Notes under the pieces: model-generated
The model's database searches: none
Told to the model about the DNA's origin: nothing
What the model saw: only the letters and a program-made list of their open reading frames with translations
Part shown: piece by piece, positions 34,878 through 43,675 of the stretch
How positions within the stretch are numbered: position 1 is the stretch's first letter
How the letters are laid out: the number at the start of each line of letters is the position of its first letter
Translations under genes and position numbers: made by a program
NCBI GenBank assembly: GCA_937930695.1
Contig: CALHCB010000055.1
Location: forward strand, 1 to 64,000
Source of the DNA: an uncultured Acidimicrobiales bacterium
Lineage (GTDB): Bacteria > Actinomycetota > Acidimicrobiia > Acidimicrobiales > SZUA-35
Length of the DNA: 64,000 nt
Direction of reading: 5' to 3'

Positions 34878-36333
34878 TCACTCGGGGGAACACAATGCGT
34901 TCGGCAGCTGGATCGACCAATGGGCGGCCGAGCGGGCCGACCACCCGGCGATCCACTTCGAAGGGCGAGTCATCACCTTTGCGCAGCTGTCGCAGCGAAT
35001 CGACAACGCGGTGGATCAGCTGCGAAGCCACGGGGTCCAGCCCGGCGATCGAGTCGTGTTTCTCGGCCCGAACCGGCCTGGCTTTCTTGTGGTGTTCCTC
35101 GCAGCGGCCAGGGCAGGTGCGATCTTTGTTCCCCTCAACAGTCGGCTGACCGTCGCTGAACATGCGTTTCAACTTCAAGATTCGGCGCCGTCGCTCGCAG
35201 TCGTGGACCCATCGTTTGCCGACCACATCAGGGATGCGGCTCCGAGTCTTTCGGTCGTGGCATTGGGGGATGATGATGAGCTGCCACCAGGTTCTGGGCC
35301 CTCGGCTGGTCGGAGAGTTGAAGCCGACGCGGCCCCAACCGATCTGCTGATCGTCTACACCTCCGGAACGACGGGAAAGCCGAAGGGTGCGGTGCACACC
35401 CACGCATCGCTGTCTGCCACGATGATCAACAGCATCGAGGCGCAGGGATTCACGGCGAACGACGTTGGGTTGGCGGCACTCCCGCTCTTCCATGTCGGAG
35501 GTCTCAATATTCAGACGATGCCACTTCTCGCTGTTGGAGCAACGGTGGTGCTGCATCGAGCGTTCAACCCGAGTGCGGTGCTCGCCGACATTGCATCGTT
35601 CGGTGCCACTGCATCACTCTTCGTTCCGGCGATGATTCGGGCGCTGCTCGACCATCCGGACTTTTCGACGACTGACTTCTCGACCATTCGTGGCGTGATG
35701 ACTGGCTCGTCAGTCGTTCCCGTCGAGCTACTCGAGCCGCTGCACAATGCAGGGCTGGCTCCCGGGCAGGTCTACGGCTCGACCGAAACTGGTCCAACGG
35801 CCATCGTGCTGCGCTTTGAAGAGTCCCATCGGTTCGGATCTGCTGGGCGACCTGCGCTGTTGAGCGAAGCGAAGCTGGGCGACGACAATGAGGTGCTGGT
35901 GCGCGGTCCTCACCTCTTCGACCGCTACTGGGAGAACCCGCAGGCGACCGAACAGGCCTTCGTCGATGGCTGGTATCGGATGGGCGACGTTGGACATATT
36001 GAAGATGGCACGTTTGTCATCGACGAACGGTTGGACGACGTGATCATCAGCGGCGGCGAGAACGTGTATCCCGCCGAGGTCGAGATTGCGCTTGAGGACA
36101 TTCCGGGCATCGACGAGTTGGCCATCGTCGGACGGCCGCACGAACGTTGGGGTCAGGTGCCCATCATCGTGGCCGTCCTGCAACCGGGGGCCGACGTCGA
36201 CCTCGAGCAGATTCGTGCGTTCGGCGCCGAGCGGCTTGCGACCTTCAAGTTGCCGAAGGATCTCGTTGTCGTCGACACCCTGCCCCGTACCGCACTCGGC
36301 AAGGTTCAGAAGTATCTCCTCCGCAACCTTTAG
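34870..36333 (+). CDS. Acyl-CoA ligase / AMP-dependent synthetase
   Basis: 487 residues. Adenylation motifs: P-loop YTSGTTGKPKGAVHTH (about 162-177), YGSTETGPTAIVL, YRMGDVGHIEDGTFVIDERL, DDVIISGGENVYPAEVE, and the C-terminal Lys motif PRTALGKVQKYLL. All catalytic residues are present. Such enzymes activate fatty, aromatic or short-chain acids to acyl-CoA. Third gene of an operon with the NicX-like and hydrolase genes; it might activate the acid that these two produce. Confidence 0.9.
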   Translation: MGDHSGEHNAFGSWIDQWAAERADHPAIHFEGRVITFAQLSQRIDNAVDQLRSHGVQPGDRVVFLGPNRPGFLVVFLAAARAGAIFVPLNSRLTVAEHAFQLQDSAPSLAVVDPSFADHIRDAAPSLSVVALGDDDELPPGSGPSAGRRVEADAAPTDLLIVYTSGTTGKPKGAVHTHASLSATMINSIEAQGFTANDVGLAALPLFHVGGLNIQTMPLLAVGATVVLHRAFNPSAVLADIASFGATASLFVPAMIRALLDHPDFSTTDFSTIRGVMTGSSVVPVELLEPLHNAGLAPGQVYGSTETGPTAIVLRFEESHRFGSAGRPALLSEAKLGDDNEVLVRGPHLFDRYWENPQATEQAFVDGWYRMGDVGHIEDGTFVIDERLDDVIISGGENVYPAEVEIALEDIPGIDELAIVGRPHERWGQVPIIVAVLQPGADVDLEQIRAFGAERLATFKLPKDLVVVDTLPRTALGKVQKYLLRNL

Positions 36334-36358
36334 TCCCGCGGACCTCATCCCGTTCTGG

Positions 36359-36403
36359 ATTGGTGGAGTGAGACGGCCAAACTCGACCGTCTGCCTCCAC
36401 CAA
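36359..36403. repeat. Intergenic hairpin repeat, copy A
   Basis: A 45-nt element bounded by ATTGGTGGA and TCCACCAA, with inner arms AGACGG and CCGTCT. It lies 26 nt after the acyl-CoA ligase stop. The same design occurs at 36420, 55620 and 56467. Confidence 0.7.
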
Positions 36404-36419
36404 ACTCTGAGCTGCCTGA

Positions 36420-36465
36420 ATTGGTGGAGTGGGGTGACCGAATTCGACTGTTTGCCTCCACCAAT
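36420..36465. repeat. Intergenic hairpin repeat, copy B
   Basis: A 46-nt element bounded by ATTGGTGGAG and CTCCACCAAT, 16 nt after copy A in the same orientation, upstream of the AraC-type gene. The inner part is more diverged (GGGTGACCG / CGACTGTTT). The terminal arms are perfectly complementary. Confidence 0.7.
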
Positions 36466-36491
36466 CTGGGAAGAGGCGTAGTGTCGGAGGG

Positions 36492-37307
36492 ATGACGGGG
36501 CCAGCGGATGGGCATCACCAAGGCGTCCCTCATCCGCGTGTTCGCCCGTTTGTGTCGGGTTACACCGGCTTTCGATGGACGGGATTGACCCCCGCCACCC
36601 ACGTTGGATTGCCGTCAGGAACGCTCACGTTCATCGTGTCGTTCGATGAGCCGTTGGACGTGGCGATGGCCGCGGATGACTCGGACCGCCGGACGTACTG
36701 GGGGATGTTGGCAGGATTGCACGACAAGCCTGCACTGGTCCGGCACCACGGAAGTCAACATGGTGTGCAGCTCGACGTCACGCCCAGAGGGGCTGCCGCA
36801 TTGTTCGGGGTATCGGCGGGCGCGCTTGGATCGACGATTGCTCATCTCGACTCGGTCGTTCCTTCGTTTGCTGACGAGTTGATCGAACGCCTGTCACTGG
36901 CCTCGACGTGGCGCGCCCGCTGGTCGATTCTCGATCACGTCTTCTTGAGAGTCATGAGCGTGGAGCAGGAGATGCCGGTGCAACTCGAACAAGCGTGGCG
37001 ACTCATGCGGTCTTCTGGTGGAACGGTGGAGATCAACGATGTGTCGGCGCAAATTGGTTGGAGCCGGCGGCACTTCTCCGAGAGGTTCAGGGACAACTTC
37101 GGACTCTCTCCGAAGGTGATGGCCCGCGTGCTTCGGTTCGAACGGGCCCAAAAGATGGTCCGGCTCCCAACTGCCCCGTCACTCGCCAGCGTCGCCGCCG
37201 CATGCGGGTATGCCGACCAGGCCCACATGACGCGCGAGTGGAATGAGTTTGCCGGATCGTCGCCGACGGTTTGGATCGAAGACGAGCTATTAGGAGACGG
37301 ATCATGA
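36492..37307 (+). CDS. AraC-family transcriptional regulator
   Basis: 271 residues. The N-terminal ~150 residues form an effector domain of the type seen in DUF6597-like AraC proteins (VRPFVSGYTGFRWTG, THVGLPSGTLTFIVSF). Two C-terminal helix-turn-helix motifs: VEINDVSAQIGWSRRHFSERF and SLASVAAACGYADQAHMTRE. Its stop overlaps the VOC gene (ATGA), so the VOC protein is the likely partner or target. Regulation cannot be read directly. Confidence 0.9.
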   Translation: MTGPADGHHQGVPHPRVRPFVSGYTGFRWTGLTPATHVGLPSGTLTFIVSFDEPLDVAMAADDSDRRTYWGMLAGLHDKPALVRHHGSQHGVQLDVTPRGAAALFGVSAGALGSTIAHLDSVVPSFADELIERLSLASTWRARWSILDHVFLRVMSVEQEMPVQLEQAWRLMRSSGGTVEINDVSAQIGWSRRHFSERFRDNFGLSPKVMARVLRFERAQKMVRLPTAPSLASVAAACGYADQAHMTREWNEFAGSSPTVWIEDELLGDGS

Positions 37308-37714
37308 CAGCCGAGACTGCTGGCCAGAAGATGTGGCCCACCCTGATCTACGCAAACGCGGTCGGTGCGATCGAGTTCCTCGGCGAGGCATTCGGTTTCG
37401 AGCCGCTGATCGTGGTGCCCAACGACACCGACCCCAACGTCATCGAGCACTGCCAACTTCGGATGACTGAGGTAGGAAGCGTGATGCTCGGATCGGCGGG
37501 TCGACCGGGAAACATCTTTGCTGATCGTCCGACTGGGACGTCATCGGTTTACGTGGTGGTGCCCGATCCCGATGCCGTATACGACCGAGCGGTGGCCGCA
37601 GGGGCCGAGGTGCTGGCCCCTCTCATCGATGCTGACTACGGGAGTCGGGGATTCACGGTGGCAGATCCTGAAGGCAATATCTGGAGTTTTGGCACCTATG
37701 GAGGGGAGCCGTAG
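37304..37714 (+). CDS. Glyoxalase/VOC superfamily protein
   Basis: 136 residues from the ATG at 37304, with TAGGAG upstream and a 4-nt overlap with the AraC gene. VOC fold: MWPTLIYANAVGAIEFLGEAFGFE, VVVPDPDAVYDRAVAAGAEV and FTVADPEGNIWSFGTYGG. Similar to the bleomycin-resistance/PhnB-like group. No substrate can be inferred. The AraC-VOC pair is a common actinobacterial arrangement. Confidence 0.87.
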   Translation: MTAETAGQKMWPTLIYANAVGAIEFLGEAFGFEPLIVVPNDTDPNVIEHCQLRMTEVGSVMLGSAGRPGNIFADRPTGTSSVYVVVPDPDAVYDRAVAAGAEVLAPLIDADYGSRGFTVADPEGNIWSFGTYGGEP

Positions 37715-37772
37715 GAGCGATTGAGGCAGCTCAGTTGGCGCTGGCCCGTGATGAACGGCTGAACTACATGGC

Positions 37773-39686
37773 ATGACGACGCCGGCTCCACAGAAATCCG
37801 ACGAATTCGCCCTCCTTGCCGAGGCGGTTGCGGTCGCCAACGTCCCGACGCTGCTGCTTTGCCTGATTCAGCTCACAGGTGACATGAAATGGATGGGCGA
37901 CCGCTACAAGCCCACGAGAGAAATGGGTTTGGGAGACAACGACTCAGGCGGGTTGCCCGAGGATGTCCAGCTCGAGGTGCGCGAGTCCGCTCTGGCAGCA
38001 ATCGTGGCGGAGCGCGAGGGAGCACCTGTTGCGATCCCGGAGCCGGATCCAGAGCTGCTGGTCAAGATGTTGGCCTTCGCCATGGACGAGCACGTTCCAC
38101 CGGAATACGGTCGATTCACGGCCTCCCAGCTTGGCGAGAAGCCAATCGAGACGGCACCCATCGCTGTCCCAGAGGGTTTTCGCGTGTTGGTGATCGGGGC
38201 GGGTGTCTCGGGTTTGTGCGCCGCCGTACATCTTCAGGCTGCCCAAATTCCGTTCAAGGTCATCGAACGCAACCGCGACGTTGGTGGTGTGTGGCTCGAA
38301 AACCAGTATCCCGGTGCTGGAGTCGACACGCCGAACCATCTCTATTCGTTCTCGTTTCTCAAGGCCGACTGGTCGATGTTCTTCGCCTTGCGAGATGACA
38401 TCCACGGCTACCTCTCACAAGTCGCCGACACCTTCGAACTCCGCAAGTACATCGACTTCGAAACCAGCGTTGAGCGGGCCGAATACCGAGAGGCCAGTCA
38501 AGACTGGGAGGTCATGGTTCGGACCGCTGATGGCACGGTCGAGACACACGTGGCCAACATCGTCATCAGCGGAGCGGGTATTTTCAACCCGGCAGTCTTC
38601 CCGAACATCGATGGGCTCGACAGCTTTGAGGGCCCGTCGTTTCACACCTCTCGGTGGCCGGATGATCTCGACATCACTGGTAAGCGGGTTGCCGTCATCG
38701 GCAACGGCGCGAGCTGCATGCAGATCGGTCCGGAGATTCAGCACGACGTTGACTCGCTCACGATCTTTCAGCGATCCAATCACTGGGCCGCTCCGTTCGA
38801 GCAGTTTCGACGAAGTGTTCCCGAGCCGCTGCGGTACCTGTTGCGAGAGGTCCCGATCTACCAGGCGTGGTATCGAGTCAAGCTTGGATGGACCTTCAAC
38901 GATCGGGTGCACCCGACGCTCCAGAAGGATCCGAACTGGGAGCATCCTGACCGCTCTTTGAACGTTGCCAACGATCGTCACCGAGCCTTCTTCACGAACC
39001 ACATCAAGGAGGAACTGGGCGACCGGCAAGACCTGTTCGAGAAAGTACTGCCGACCTATCCTCCCTTCGGCAAGCGCATGCTGATGGACAACGGTTGGTA
39101 TCGGATGCTCACCAATCCGAAGGTCGAACTCGTCGACAATCACATTGCCAGCGTCGACGCAGCCGGGGTTGTGACCGAAGACGGCGAGCGCTACGACGCG
39201 GACGTGCTCGTGATTGCAACCGGGTTCGACGTGCTGCGTTTCATCAATACCTACGAGACAGTCGGTCGAGGTGGAAAGACGTTGCGTGATGCATGGGAAG
39301 ATGACAATGCAAAGGCGTACCTCGGCACTGTTGTTCCTGAGTTCCCCAATCTTTTCACGTTGTACGGACCGAACCTTCAGCCGGGTCACGGCGGCAGTTT
39401 GATCAACGTGATCGAGATGCAGATGCGGTACATCATCAGCTTGATCACGCAGATGTCTGAACAAGGTTTGGGTTCGGTGGAGGTTCGCCCCGAGGTGCAA
39501 GAGGCCTACAACAAGGGGGTGGACGATGCCCACGAGCAGATGGTCTGGACGCATCCAGGGATGAGTAGTTACTACCGAAATGACGACGGACGCATCGTGG
39601 TCAACTCGCCGTATCGGAACGTCGACTTCTTCGAGTGGACGAGTTCTGCAAACCTCGACGATTTCGAGACGGCTCCTAGTCGCTAG
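37773..39686 (+). CDS. Flavin-containing (Baeyer-Villiger-type) monooxygenase
   Basis: 637 residues. About 135 residues precede the first Rossmann motif VIGAGVSGLCAA, an N-terminal extension found in the long BVMO group. The Baeyer-Villiger fingerprint FEGPSFHTSRWP fits FxGxxxHxxxWP exactly, followed by the NADPH-binding motif AVIGNGASCMQIG and a late ATGFDV. Such enzymes insert oxygen next to ketones or oxidise heteroatoms using FAD and NADPH. Its 3' end overlaps the convergent MFS gene by 11 nt. Confidence 0.9.
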   Translation: MTTPAPQKSDEFALLAEAVAVANVPTLLLCLIQLTGDMKWMGDRYKPTREMGLGDNDSGGLPEDVQLEVRESALAAIVAEREGAPVAIPEPDPELLVKMLAFAMDEHVPPEYGRFTASQLGEKPIETAPIAVPEGFRVLVIGAGVSGLCAAVHLQAAQIPFKVIERNRDVGGVWLENQYPGAGVDTPNHLYSFSFLKADWSMFFALRDDIHGYLSQVADTFELRKYIDFETSVERAEYREASQDWEVMVRTADGTVETHVANIVISGAGIFNPAVFPNIDGLDSFEGPSFHTSRWPDDLDITGKRVAVIGNGASCMQIGPEIQHDVDSLTIFQRSNHWAAPFEQFRRSVPEPLRYLLREVPIYQAWYRVKLGWTFNDRVHPTLQKDPNWEHPDRSLNVANDRHRAFFTNHIKEELGDRQDLFEKVLPTYPPFGKRMLMDNGWYRMLTNPKVELVDNHIASVDAAGVVTEDGERYDADVLVIATGFDVLRFINTYETVGRGGKTLRDAWEDDNAKAYLGTVVPEFPNLFTLYGPNLQPGHGGSLINVIEMQMRYIISLITQMSEQGLGSVEVRPEVQEAYNKGVDDAHEQMVWTHPGMSSYYRNDDGRIVVNSPYRNVDFFEWTSSANLDDFETAPSR

Positions 39687-41247
39687 CTCGAGCTGGCAGG
39701 AATCGCAGGACGAAAAGTGCCCCCATCACAGTGACCGACGCTGCGACGTAGCAGGCAACAGCGAGTCCATCGAGGAAGGCTGCGTTCACCTCGGACAGGA
39801 GGAGCGGAGCGCTTGCGCCGAGTTCCGCGGCGACGAACTGTGCAGCCCCAACCGAATCGAGTGCGGCCTCTCTTGCTTCTGGCGGCAGCTTGCTGGCGAT
39901 GGCCGACGATGACAGTCGGCTGACGTACAACGAGTTGAAAACCGAGCCGAGGATTGCGACCCCAAGCGTGCCGCCCAATTCTCGTGTGGTGTCGTTGACG
40001 GCCGAGCCAACTCCTGCTTTGTCAACGCTGAGCGAGCCCATGATGGACTCGGTCGCAGGGGCGGTTGTTGCCCCCAATCCGATGCCGAGAAAGGCCATTT
40101 GGCCGACGATCGCTATGTAGGGCATCTCGACCGTGGCCATCGAGATCCAAGCGAATCCGATAGCCATGGAACCAAGGCCGCCGGCAACGACACGGGTTGT
40201 CCCGATTCGCTCGACGAACACCGGCGCGAGCACCGATGAAACTGCGATCGCGACGGCGACGGGAATGGTGCGGAGGCCCGCTTCGAGCGGCCCATACCCG
40301 CGTACGAATTGGAAGTACTGAGTGATGAGAAAGATGAAGCCGAAGAGGGCAAAGAAGGCTGATGTCACGGCAATGCTCGCGGCCGAGAAACGGAGGTTCT
40401 CGAAGATTCGAACCGGAAGCATGGGATGCTCGACTCGGAGTTCCCACAACACGAAGGCGACGAGTAGGCCTGTGGCGAGCGCGAATCCGCCGAGGGTTCG
40501 AATGTCGAGCCACCCAAATTCGGGAGCTTCGATGATCGTGAAGATCAGCGAGCCGATTGCGGCGATCGAGAGCAAGAACCCTGGTCGGTCGAGTGGCGGG
40601 GTTTCGGGGTCCCGACTGTCTGGCACGATTGTTGCCGTGAGAAATAGGCCAATGATGACAACCGGTACGTTCACGAAGAAGACGGATCCCCACCAGTAGT
40701 TTTCGAGCAGCCAACCGCCGGTGATCGGGCCCGCAGCGACCGCGATGCCACTCGTCGCCGCCCAGATTCCGATCGCTTTGGCTCGTTCGCCTGGATCAGT
40801 AAAGATCGCCGTCAAGATGGCGAGCGTGGCGGGGAAGATCAAAGCAGCTCCGATTCCCATGAGCGCACGACCGACGATCAATTGCATCGCCGAGTCGGCC
40901 GAACCGGCGAACGCCGAGGTCACGCCGAAGATGGCCAAGCCAGCCAACAACGCACGTTTGCGTCCCCAGCGGTCTCCGATGCTTCCTGCAGCCAGCAGCA
41001 GCCCGGCGAACACCAGTAGGTAGGAGTCGACAATCCACTGAAGTTGGCGAGTCGAGGCGCCAAGGTCGACGGCAAGTGATGGCAGAGCGATGTTGACGAT
41101 CGTTCCATCCAGAACGGTGACGAAAGCCGCCAGGCACAGGACGGCGAGAATGCCCCAGCGTTTCGGATTCTGAATTGCTGTGACTTCGTCTGGATTGGAT
41201 TGTTGGCCTTGTGTATCGACTGTTGCGGACACGAGGGTTCCATTCAT
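39676..41247 (-). CDS. DHA2-family (EmrB/QacA) MFS efflux transporter
   Basis: 523 residues with 14 predicted TM helices. Motif D1-type LDGTIVNIALPSLAVDLGAS in TM1, motif A-type AGSIGDRWGRKRALLAG between TM2 and TM3, and motif C-type WAATSGIAVAAGPITGGWLL in TM5. Proton-driven export of drugs or toxic compounds is the family role. The divergent TetR gene and the operator over its -35 region indicate TetR-repressed, substrate-induced expression. Confidence 0.92.
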   Translation of the reverse strand: MNGTLVSATVDTQGQQSNPDEVTAIQNPKRWGILAVLCLAAFVTVLDGTIVNIALPSLAVDLGASTRQLQWIVDSYLLVFAGLLLAAGSIGDRWGRKRALLAGLAIFGVTSAFAGSADSAMQLIVGRALMGIGAALIFPATLAILTAIFTDPGERAKAIGIWAATSGIAVAAGPITGGWLLENYWWGSVFFVNVPVVIIGLFLTATIVPDSRDPETPPLDRPGFLLSIAAIGSLIFTIIEAPEFGWLDIRTLGGFALATGLLVAFVLWELRVEHPMLPVRIFENLRFSAASIAVTSAFFALFGFIFLITQYFQFVRGYGPLEAGLRTIPVAVAIAVSSVLAPVFVERIGTTRVVAGGLGSMAIGFAWISMATVEMPYIAIVGQMAFLGIGLGATTAPATESIMGSLSVDKAGVGSAVNDTTRELGGTLGVAILGSVFNSLYVSRLSSSAIASKLPPEAREAALDSVGAAQFVAAELGASAPLLLSEVNAAFLDGLAVACYVAASVTVMGALFVLRFLPARASD

Positions 41248-41282
41248 CTTGTGGTTGAGCGGGCGTGTTGCTAGAAGTTGCC

Positions 41283-41311
41283 ACTGTAAAGATCTACCTT
41301 GACAGTGTCAA
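41283..41311 (-). promoter_or_regulatory. Promoter of the MFS efflux gene
   Basis: On the minus strand, TTGACA (41311-41306) and TACAGT (41288-41283) are separated by exactly 17 nt and lie 36 nt before the MFS ATG. The -35 hexamer is inside the operator palindrome. Confidence 0.6.
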
Positions 41312-41312
41312 G
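41298..41312. promoter_or_regulatory. TetR operator palindrome
   Basis: CTTGACAGTGTCAAG: two perfect 7-bp arms around a single G, placed between divergent MFS and TetR genes (16 nt before the tetR ATG). Binding would block the MFS -35 box and the tetR promoter region together. Confidence 0.65.
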
Positions 41313-41327
41313 ACCTATGATGTGTTC

Positions 41328-41927
41328 ATGGCCGAATACCACCATGGCGATCTCCCAGCAGCCCTTCGGGCCGCTACCGCTGAGCTCGTGACCGAGAAGG
41401 GGGCCTCTGGTTTTTCGCTTCGCGAAGTCGCTCGGCGTGCTGGTGTTTCTCACGCTGCGCCGGCTCATCACTTCGGCGATGCGGACGGCTTGCTCACGTC
41501 GGTGGCGACTGAGGGTTTCGAGATCCTGGCGGATGCGATGACAGCGGCGACCGGCGGAGTCGACGACGCGGCGAAGCGCCTTCGGCTCTGCGGCAAGACC
41601 TACATCGAGACTGCCCTCACCTACCCTGGCCACTTCGGCGTGATCTTTCAGTCCGACCGGGTCAATTCGGCGGACCCGGCGCTGCTGATGGCGAGCGCTC
41701 GGGCTTATGGGACGCTGCTGGAAACGGTCGGCGTGGTTCGAGATGAAGTCAATCCTGATCTCGACGTCGATGTGATGGCCACATTGTGTTGGGCCGCAAT
41801 GCAAGGTCTCGTAGTTCTGGCACCAAAGCTGGAGAATGTCGCGGCAGAGATGGGGACCGAGTTTGTCGTGCTGAACGATCTGGTGGATCGCTTCTCTGAT
41901 TTGATGATGGCGGGCTTTCGAGCCTGA
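41328..41927 (+). CDS. TetR-family repressor with WHG-type C-terminal domain
   Basis: 199 residues from the ATG at 41328. HTH: GFSLREVARRAGVSHAAPAHHFGD at about residues 29-52, with the AYxHF-like recognition helix end (APAHHFGD). The C-terminal part (LCGKTYIETALTYPGHFGVIF) matches the WHG ligand-binding domain. It probably represses the divergent efflux pump and itself through the 41298-41312 palindrome. Confidence 0.88.
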   Translation: MAEYHHGDLPAALRAATAELVTEKGASGFSLREVARRAGVSHAAPAHHFGDADGLLTSVATEGFEILADAMTAATGGVDDAAKRLRLCGKTYIETALTYPGHFGVIFQSDRVNSADPALLMASARAYGTLLETVGVVRDEVNPDLDVDVMATLCWAAMQGLVVLAPKLENVAAEMGTEFVVLNDLVDRFSDLMMAGFRA

Positions 41928-41942
41928 AGATGGGACTCGTCC

Positions 41943-42413
41943 TCACGGCGAATCATTCACCAGTAGGTCCACGATGTCGTTTGATTGCGTTGTGGCCAAC
42001 GCGAGCTGGCTCTGGCTTCGAGTGACGGTCGAGATGGCCGTGATCTGTTGCACGATCTGGTGAAGGTGGTCGTTGGACCTGGCGATGATCCGGCAGAGCA
42101 AATCGCCTGCCCCCGTAATTGTGTGGATTTCGATGATCTCGGGGATGGCGCCCAGGGCGGCGGTGGTCTCATCGTGTGAGCCTTGTCGGATCTCCAACGT
42201 TGTGAACGCAAGTACGTTGAATCCAGCGTTTGCCGGATCCACAATCGGAGTGAATCCGTTGATCACGCCCTCGCGTTCGAGGCGCTCGAGACGGGCATAG
42301 ACCGTGCCCCTGGCCACCCCCATGGTGCGAGCAATCACGGTGTGGGACGCCTTGATGTTCTCTCGGAGCGCCCTGATGAGATCTCGATCAGTGCTGTCGA
42401 GGGGACGTGACAT
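41943..42413 (-). CDS. Lrp/AsnC-family transcriptional regulator
   Basis: 156 residues from the ATG at 42413, with AAAGGTGA 5 nt upstream; a GTG at 42422 lies inside that ribosome-binding site and is rejected. N-terminal HTH: LDSTDRDLIRALRENIKAS then IARTMGVARGTVYARLERLE. C-terminal RAM domain: GSHDETTAALGAIPEIIEIHTITGAGDLLCRI. Lrp proteins sense amino acids or related acids. It is divergent from a VOC gene that is its probable target. Confidence 0.9.
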   Translation of the reverse strand: MSRPLDSTDRDLIRALRENIKASHTVIARTMGVARGTVYARLERLEREGVINGFTPIVDPANAGFNVLAFTTLEIRQGSHDETTAALGAIPEIIEIHTITGAGDLLCRIIARSNDHLHQIVQQITAISTVTRSQSQLALATTQSNDIVDLLVNDSP

Positions 42414-42478
42414 GATGTTCACCTTTGGTCGAGTGGAATGAGGGAAATCTGAACGATTGTTGTATCACGTTTACTTAA

Positions 42479-42497
42479 GATGAACGGAACGTTCATC
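42479..42497. promoter_or_regulatory. Inverted repeat, possible Lrp operator
   Basis: Perfect 8-bp arms GATGAACG and CGTTCATC with a GAA spacer, in the 152-nt gap between the divergent lrp and VOC genes. It is preceded by an AT-rich run (TTGTATCACGTTTACTTAAG), unusual for this genome. Confidence 0.5.
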
Positions 42498-42565
42498 AGT
42501 GTTGCAAGTGGTTGGACGAAGTGCAAACAATGGGTCATCAAGCCGCCCACGCCGAGGAGCTGAAC

Positions 42566-43201
42566 ATGTCCCATCTCAAGAAGATCGATCACGTGACGTA
42601 CGCATGCGAGCAAGGCCAGATCGAGAAGTGGGCGTGGTTCCACATCGAGGTGGAAGGCGGAACGCTCATCAATCGCATCGACGACGTTCGACCCGATGAT
42701 CCGGACTCCTCGATGAAGATCTGGTGTATTGACTTCGGCGAGTTCGGTGTCGCCCTCATCGAAGGAATCGACAGGGCGAAGAAGTCCCAAGTCACCAAGT
42801 TTGTCGATGTGCATGGTGATCACTCCTGTCAGCACATCGCTTATGACACCCATGATCTCGACAAGTTCGTCGACCATTTGCAGGCACACGGTGGCACCCC
42901 TCGAGGAGAGGTTCTGGTTCGCAACGACGGCTTCGGGATCTTGAAGCAGATGTTCGCCCGCGGCTACGCAGAAGGCGACGCAGCGGAAAACAGCTTCCCG
43001 GAGTATTGTCAGCGCCCTCAGCCAACCGATTCAGCGGAAGAAGTTGCGATCACGTTCGCCGAAGAGACCGGCAAGGGTTTCTACGACCAGATCGAGAACG
43101 CAGTCGAGGAAGGCGATGTCGCCCCCTTCTTCGACTTCAATGCCATGCCCGATGGTTGGACGGTCCCAGCAGCAACGCCGCGACCCGAGTTCGTCGAGTA
43201 A
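42566..43201 (+). CDS. VOC protein resembling a 4-hydroxyphenylpyruvate dioxygenase half
   Basis: 211 residues from the ATG at 42566 (GAGGAG at 42554-42559). One VOC module with HPPD-like features: KKIDHVTYACEQG (His), HSCQHIAYDTHDLDKFVDHL (His) and GFGILKQMFARGYA, where HPPD has its last metal Glu region. It is about half the length of HPPD (around 360 residues), so it is a single-domain relative with an unknown substrate. The divergent Lrp regulator supports a link to amino-acid or keto-acid catabolism. Confidence 0.75.
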   Translation: MSHLKKIDHVTYACEQGQIEKWAWFHIEVEGGTLINRIDDVRPDDPDSSMKIWCIDFGEFGVALIEGIDRAKKSQVTKFVDVHGDHSCQHIAYDTHDLDKFVDHLQAHGGTPRGEVLVRNDGFGILKQMFARGYAEGDAAENSFPEYCQRPQPTDSAEEVAITFAEETGKGFYDQIENAVEEGDVAPFFDFNAMPDGWTVPAATPRPEFVE

Positions 43202-43245
43202 CCAAGGACGGCCAGAGCCTCAAGGGTCCGCTACCGTCCATCGGT

Positions 43246-43647
43246 ATGGGCGACCCTCAGGACACACCGAAGCAGGGCATCCGTAAGCTTCCGATCGTCC
43301 AGATACTGCTTCCACTGTTGTTGTTGATCGGCCTCGCGCTGGTCTACGGAGCAGTTTCACGAGGCCAAAGAGACGACGCTCAGGTGGCGCTCGACGCCGT
43401 CGTTGCTGACGCGACGACGGCGCCCCAATGTGCGGGTGCAGCACAGGTTGAGATCGAACTCTCTGAGTACGAGCTCGATCAGCCGATCACGCTGAATTCG
43501 TTCCTTCTCGGGAGTGGCTCAGCTGTCTTCAGCCGTCCACTTGATGGAGCGGAAGACCTGGTGGAAGTCGCCGAAGTGGTGCTCAGAAGCGAAGACGATG
43601 CGTGGTGTGTCGATGAAGTAAAGATGTCCGAGCGGGCGGCGGGCTGA
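43246..43647 (+). CDS. Membrane-anchored protein of unknown function
   Basis: 133 residues from the ATG at 43246. A short basic N-terminus, one TM helix at about 17-37 (IVQILLPLLLLIGLALVYGA), then an extracytoplasmic domain of about 95 residues with two Cys (CAGAAQ and DDAWCVDE) that could form a disulfide. No family recognised. It lies 44 nt after the VOC gene, possibly in the same operon. Confidence 0.65.
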   Translation: MGDPQDTPKQGIRKLPIVQILLPLLLLIGLALVYGAVSRGQRDDAQVALDAVVADATTAPQCAGAAQVEIELSEYELDQPITLNSFLLGSGSAVFSRPLDGAEDLVEVAEVVLRSEDDAWCVDEVKMSERAAG

Positions 43648-43675
43648 CCCAGGAGGGTCGAGCCCGCATCGCTCG

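Noticed and set aside
38415..39554. Minus-strand frame of 379 codons
   Set aside because: Antisense to the monooxygenase gene, whose BVMO fingerprint is intact.
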